A stretch of 16,725 nucleotides of DNA from Arenibacter sp965652575 (GTDB lineage Bacteria; Bacteroidota; Bacteroidia; Flavobacteriales; Flavobacteriaceae): assembly GCA_965652575.1 (NCBI GenBank), contig CBFGWQ010000073.1:1-16725 (forward strand), read 5' to 3'. Positions within the stretch are counted from its first letter, which is position 1. The number at the start of each line of letters is the position of its first letter. Positions 14,770 to 16,725 of this stretch are shown one piece after another. Under the pieces are notes generated by a model. The model saw only the letters and a list, made by a program, of their open reading frames with translations, made no database searches and had not been told where the DNA came from. The position numbers and the translations under genes are program-made.

Positions 14770-14914
14770 AATAATTATCGGGTATTGTTAAGTCTCAAAA
14801 GTCGAATTTTAATTGTACGGTAAGCACTTTTTGCTCCAGGGGCCCATTTTTTTCCGTATTTAAATTGGACAGGGATATTCCCAGAAGGCGAACGGAATTT
14901 TCCAATTTTTCTTG
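14770..14914. repeat. 145-bp direct repeat, right copy (within intact dinB)
   Basis: This is identical to 13156-13300. It covers the last 120 bases of dinB and 25 bases beyond its stop. Recombination between the copies would excise a 1614-base circle carrying the toxin-antitoxin pair and leave dinB intact. Confidence 0.97.
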
Positions 14915-15892
14915 GTAGAGCAGCTCCTTGATAGTTTCCAGGATCAAGGATTTGTCGGCAATATAATAAGGCAGGGTCCTACTCCGTGTTTGAAGGGTAA
15001 AATCGCTATATTTTATTTTAAGGGTTACCGTTTTTCCGGATATCTTTGATTTTTTTAGGCGCTTTTCAAGTTCCGTTGCAATGTTTTCCATTCTTTGGAG
15101 CATAAAGATCTCACTGCTGAGGTTTTCATTGAAAGTACGCTCGGCACCCACCGATTTTGGAATTCTATTGGGCTTTACCTCACTGTGGTGGATTCCCCTT
15201 ACAACATGGTAGTAGTAATCGGCACTTTTACCAAAATTCTCCCTTAAAAATTCGAGGGATTTCTGTTTAAGTTCCCTACCGGTAAATATTCCAAGATGGT
15301 ACATTTTGTCGGCGGTAACCTTTCCCACCCCATAGAATTTACGGATCTCCAAATCCTCCAAAAAGGACATTACCTCTTCCGGGGCAACTGTTTTTTGACC
15401 ATTGGGCTTGTTGTAGTCGCTGGCCACTTTGGCAATGAATTTGTTAATGGATATCCCTGCAGAGGCAGTTAAGCCTACTTCCTCCAAGATGCGTTGCCTA
15501 ATCTCTTTTGCAATAAGTGAGGCCGAAGGATTGCCTTTTTTATTGGTCGTAACGTCCAGATAGGCCTCGTCCAATGAAAGTGGTTCCACTAAATCCGTAT
15601 AATCCAAAAATATAGCTCTAATTTTTTGGGATATTTCCTTATAACGGTCAAATCGCGGGGGGACGAAGATTAGATCGGGACAGTTTTTTTTCGCCAAATA
15701 GCCGCTCATGGCACTGCGGACACCAAATTTTCTTGCCTCATAGCTGGCTGCGGAAACCACACCCCTTTTTTCGGCCCCACCAACGGCCAAAGGCTTGCCT
15801 TTTAAGGCAGGGTTATCCATTTGTTCTACGGAAGCGTAAAAAGCGTCCATATCTATATGGATTATCTTTCGTTGTGGAAAATCCAATTTCAT
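14795..15892 (-). CDS. dinB: DNA polymerase IV (Y-family translesion polymerase)
   Basis: This 365-residue protein has the full Y-family layout. The palm carries metal ligands D14 (HIDMDAFYASVEQ) and D108/E109 (SLDEAYLD). Next come the helix-hairpin-helix thumb region (KFYGVGKVTADKMYHLGI, about 188-205) and the little-finger domain (about 245-350). The C-terminal QLKFDF matches the position and pattern of the beta-clamp-binding hexapeptide (QLVLGL in E. coli Pol IV). It bypasses damaged template bases with low fidelity. The ATG at 15892 lies a few bases after a weak -7-like TAAATTTA, so the mRNA may have almost no leader. The last 120 bases are duplicated upstream of the toxin-antitoxin module, but this copy is complete. 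Confidence 0.96.
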   Translation of the reverse strand: MKLDFPQRKIIHIDMDAFYASVEQMDNPALKGKPLAVGGAEKRGVVSAASYEARKFGVRSAMSGYLAKKNCPDLIFVPPRFDRYKEISQKIRAIFLDYTDLVEPLSLDEAYLDVTTNKKGNPSASLIAKEIRQRILEEVGLTASAGISINKFIAKVASDYNKPNGQKTVAPEEVMSFLEDLEIRKFYGVGKVTADKMYHLGIFTGRELKQKSLEFLRENFGKSADYYYHVVRGIHHSEVKPNRIPKSVGAERTFNENLSSEIFMLQRMENIATELEKRLKKSKISGKTVTLKIKYSDFTLQTRSRTLPYYIADKSLILETIKELLYQEKLENSVRLLGISLSNLNTEKNGPLEQKVLTVQLKFDF

Positions 15893-15905
15893 ACCGTAAA
15901 TTTAT

Positions 15906-16017
15906 GAACTCGTTTTGAGTTGTCAAATTCAAGCATCCCGATAGATCGGGATAAGATTTTATGCCCGGATGAAGGCTTTTTTAAGCCACGTAGCAGGGCT
16001 AGGGGGCTAAAAAAAAG
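15906..16017. repeat. Dispersed palindromic repeat, copy B
   Basis: This is the same element as 8841-8953 with a few substitutions and a 2-base deletion in the centre of the palindrome (ATCCCGATAGATCGGGAT). The flanking stem is better here: CTTTTTTAAGCC pairs with GGGGCTAAAAAAAG, with T-runs on both strands, so it could act as a two-way terminator. It lies between the divergent dinB and oxidoreductase genes. Confidence 0.85.
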
Positions 16018-16038
16018 ACGAAGTACGGGTGCAAAAGA

Positions 16039-16046
16039 TAAATTTG
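16039..16046 (+). promoter_or_regulatory. Possible -7 box for the oxidoreductase gene
   Basis: TAAATTTG matches TAnnTTTG, 80 bases upstream of the start codon. No TTG is seen at the usual -33 distance, so support is partial. Confidence 0.35.
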
Positions 16047-16126
16047 CGGCGAATATAGGGAACTTAAGACGACTACTATAACAAGTTGGAGCTATATGGC
16101 CCCATCTAAATTGTTAAACGTGCCAA

Positions 16127-16725
16127 ATGGGGAAGGAACAAATAAAATCGAAGGGGAAAACGGCCATAGTATTGGGCGCTACCGGGCTAACAGGGGGGCA
16201 TGTATTGCAAATGTTGCTCCATGATGAACGCTATAGGACAATAAAGGTATTTTCTAGGACCAGTATTGGGTTTTCCCATCCTAAATTGGAGGAGCATATT
16301 GGCGATCTATTGCAGTTGGAAGGGTTTAAGGATAATTTTCTTGCCGATGAAGTGTTTTGTTGTATTGGCACTACCAAAGCCAAAACCCCCGATACGGAAA
16401 CGTACAGAAAGATAGATTTTGGAATACCGGTTTCGGCTGCCAAATTATGTCGGGCCATGGGCATAGGGACCTTCTTGGTCATTTCCGCCCTAGGGGCCGA
16501 TCCTAAAAGTAGGGTGACCTATAATAGGCTAAAAGGGGAAATGGAAGAGGCTGTCCTACATTGTGGTATCCCCAAGACCCATATTTTACAGCCCTCCTTA
16601 ATTGGAGGGAAAAGAAAGGAGAAACGGGTAGGGGAATGGTTGGCCAAACAGTTTATGAAAGTTCTTAATCTGTTCCCCATCGGTCCTTTGGAAAAGTTTA
16701 GGACCATTCCACCAGAGGTTATTGC
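16127..16725 (+). CDS. NAD(P)-binding atypical SDR oxidoreductase (HTATIP2/YraR-like), partial
   Basis: The frame is open to the right edge (199 codons plus two bases). ATG at 16127 is the first start after an in-frame TAA at 16115. The N-terminus has a Rossmann dinucleotide-binding loop, AIVLGATGLTGGHVL (GxTGxxGG, residues 14-28). It continues with VFCCIGTTKAKTP, YRKIDFGIPVSAAKLC, FLVISALGADPKSRVTYNRLKGEMEEAV (the YxxxK pair) and HILQPSLIGGKRKEKRVGE. This series is characteristic of the atypical short-chain dehydrogenases related to human TIP30/HTATIP2 and E. coli YraR. The substrate is unknown. It is divergent from dinB, separated by the dispersed repeat, and is probably unrelated to the accessory genes to its left. 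Confidence 0.9.
   Translation, partial: MGKEQIKSKGKTAIVLGATGLTGGHVLQMLLHDERYRTIKVFSRTSIGFSHPKLEEHIGDLLQLEGFKDNFLADEVFCCIGTTKAKTPDTETYRKIDFGIPVSAAKLCRAMGIGTFLVISALGADPKSRVTYNRLKGEMEEAVLHCGIPKTHILQPSLIGGKRKEKRVGEWLAKQFMKVLNLFPIGPLEKFRTIPPEVI

Noticed and set aside
1..16725. CRISPR array, tRNA, rRNA, transposase or integrase genes
   Set aside because: I looked for regular spaced repeats, tRNA-like cloverleaves and recombinase motifs on both strands and saw none I could support.

Overview
The window looks like a chromosomal segment of a marine-type Flavobacteriaceae (Bacteroidota) bacterium. The support is an AT-rich composition, several Bacteroidota-type -7 boxes (TAnnTTTG), lipoprotein signals, a TANFOR-type giant surface protein, and protein families typical of this group. 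The exact genus cannot be given from sequence alone.

Layout, left to right. (1) 1-6515, minus strand: a two-gene unit. The first gene (6515-4059) encodes an outer-membrane beta-barrel with a C-terminal helical domain. The second starts 57 bases later (4002) and runs off the left edge. It encodes a very large secreted protein with a TANFOR region, an FN3-like domain, a HEXXH zinc-peptidase-like domain and a hydrophobic 'pre-toxin' linker. The window stops just where a variable C-terminal toxin domain would be expected. (2) 6516-7083: a gene-poor stretch ending in the terminator of the next gene. (3) 7084-8815, minus: an ABC-F ATPase with its own promoter, a 9-codon candidate leader peptide and a 19-bp stem that hides its Shine-Dalgarno and start codon. 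This has the layout of a drug-inducible translational attenuator. (4) 8841-9360: a dispersed palindromic repeat, a terminator and a G/T-rich hairpin-forming element. (5) 9415-12973, minus: a five-gene operon with an AraC regulator, a hexapeptide acetyltransferase and three predicted lipoproteins (cyclophilin-like, Mn-type cupin, Cys-nucleophile alpha/beta hydrolase). It is flanked on both sides by similar G/T-rich hairpin elements. (6) 13156-14914: an exact 145-bp direct repeat (the 3' end of dinB plus 25 bp of flank) that brackets an excisionase-like antitoxin / PIN-toxin pair. (7) 14795-15892, minus: intact dinB. (8) 15906-16017: the second copy of the dispersed repeat. (9) 16127 to the right edge, plus: a partial NAD(P)-binding oxidoreductase.

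How the parts may work together. The left pair fits a surface-displayed or exported polymorphic-toxin-like system in which the barrel serves the giant protein. This is inferred from co-transcription and domain content. The AraC operon appears to make a set of envelope-anchored small-molecule enzymes under local control. The region from about 7 kb to 14.9 kb looks like accessory DNA: it is bounded by terminators, dispersed repeats, a duplicated gene end and an addiction module, but no integrase or transposase is visible.
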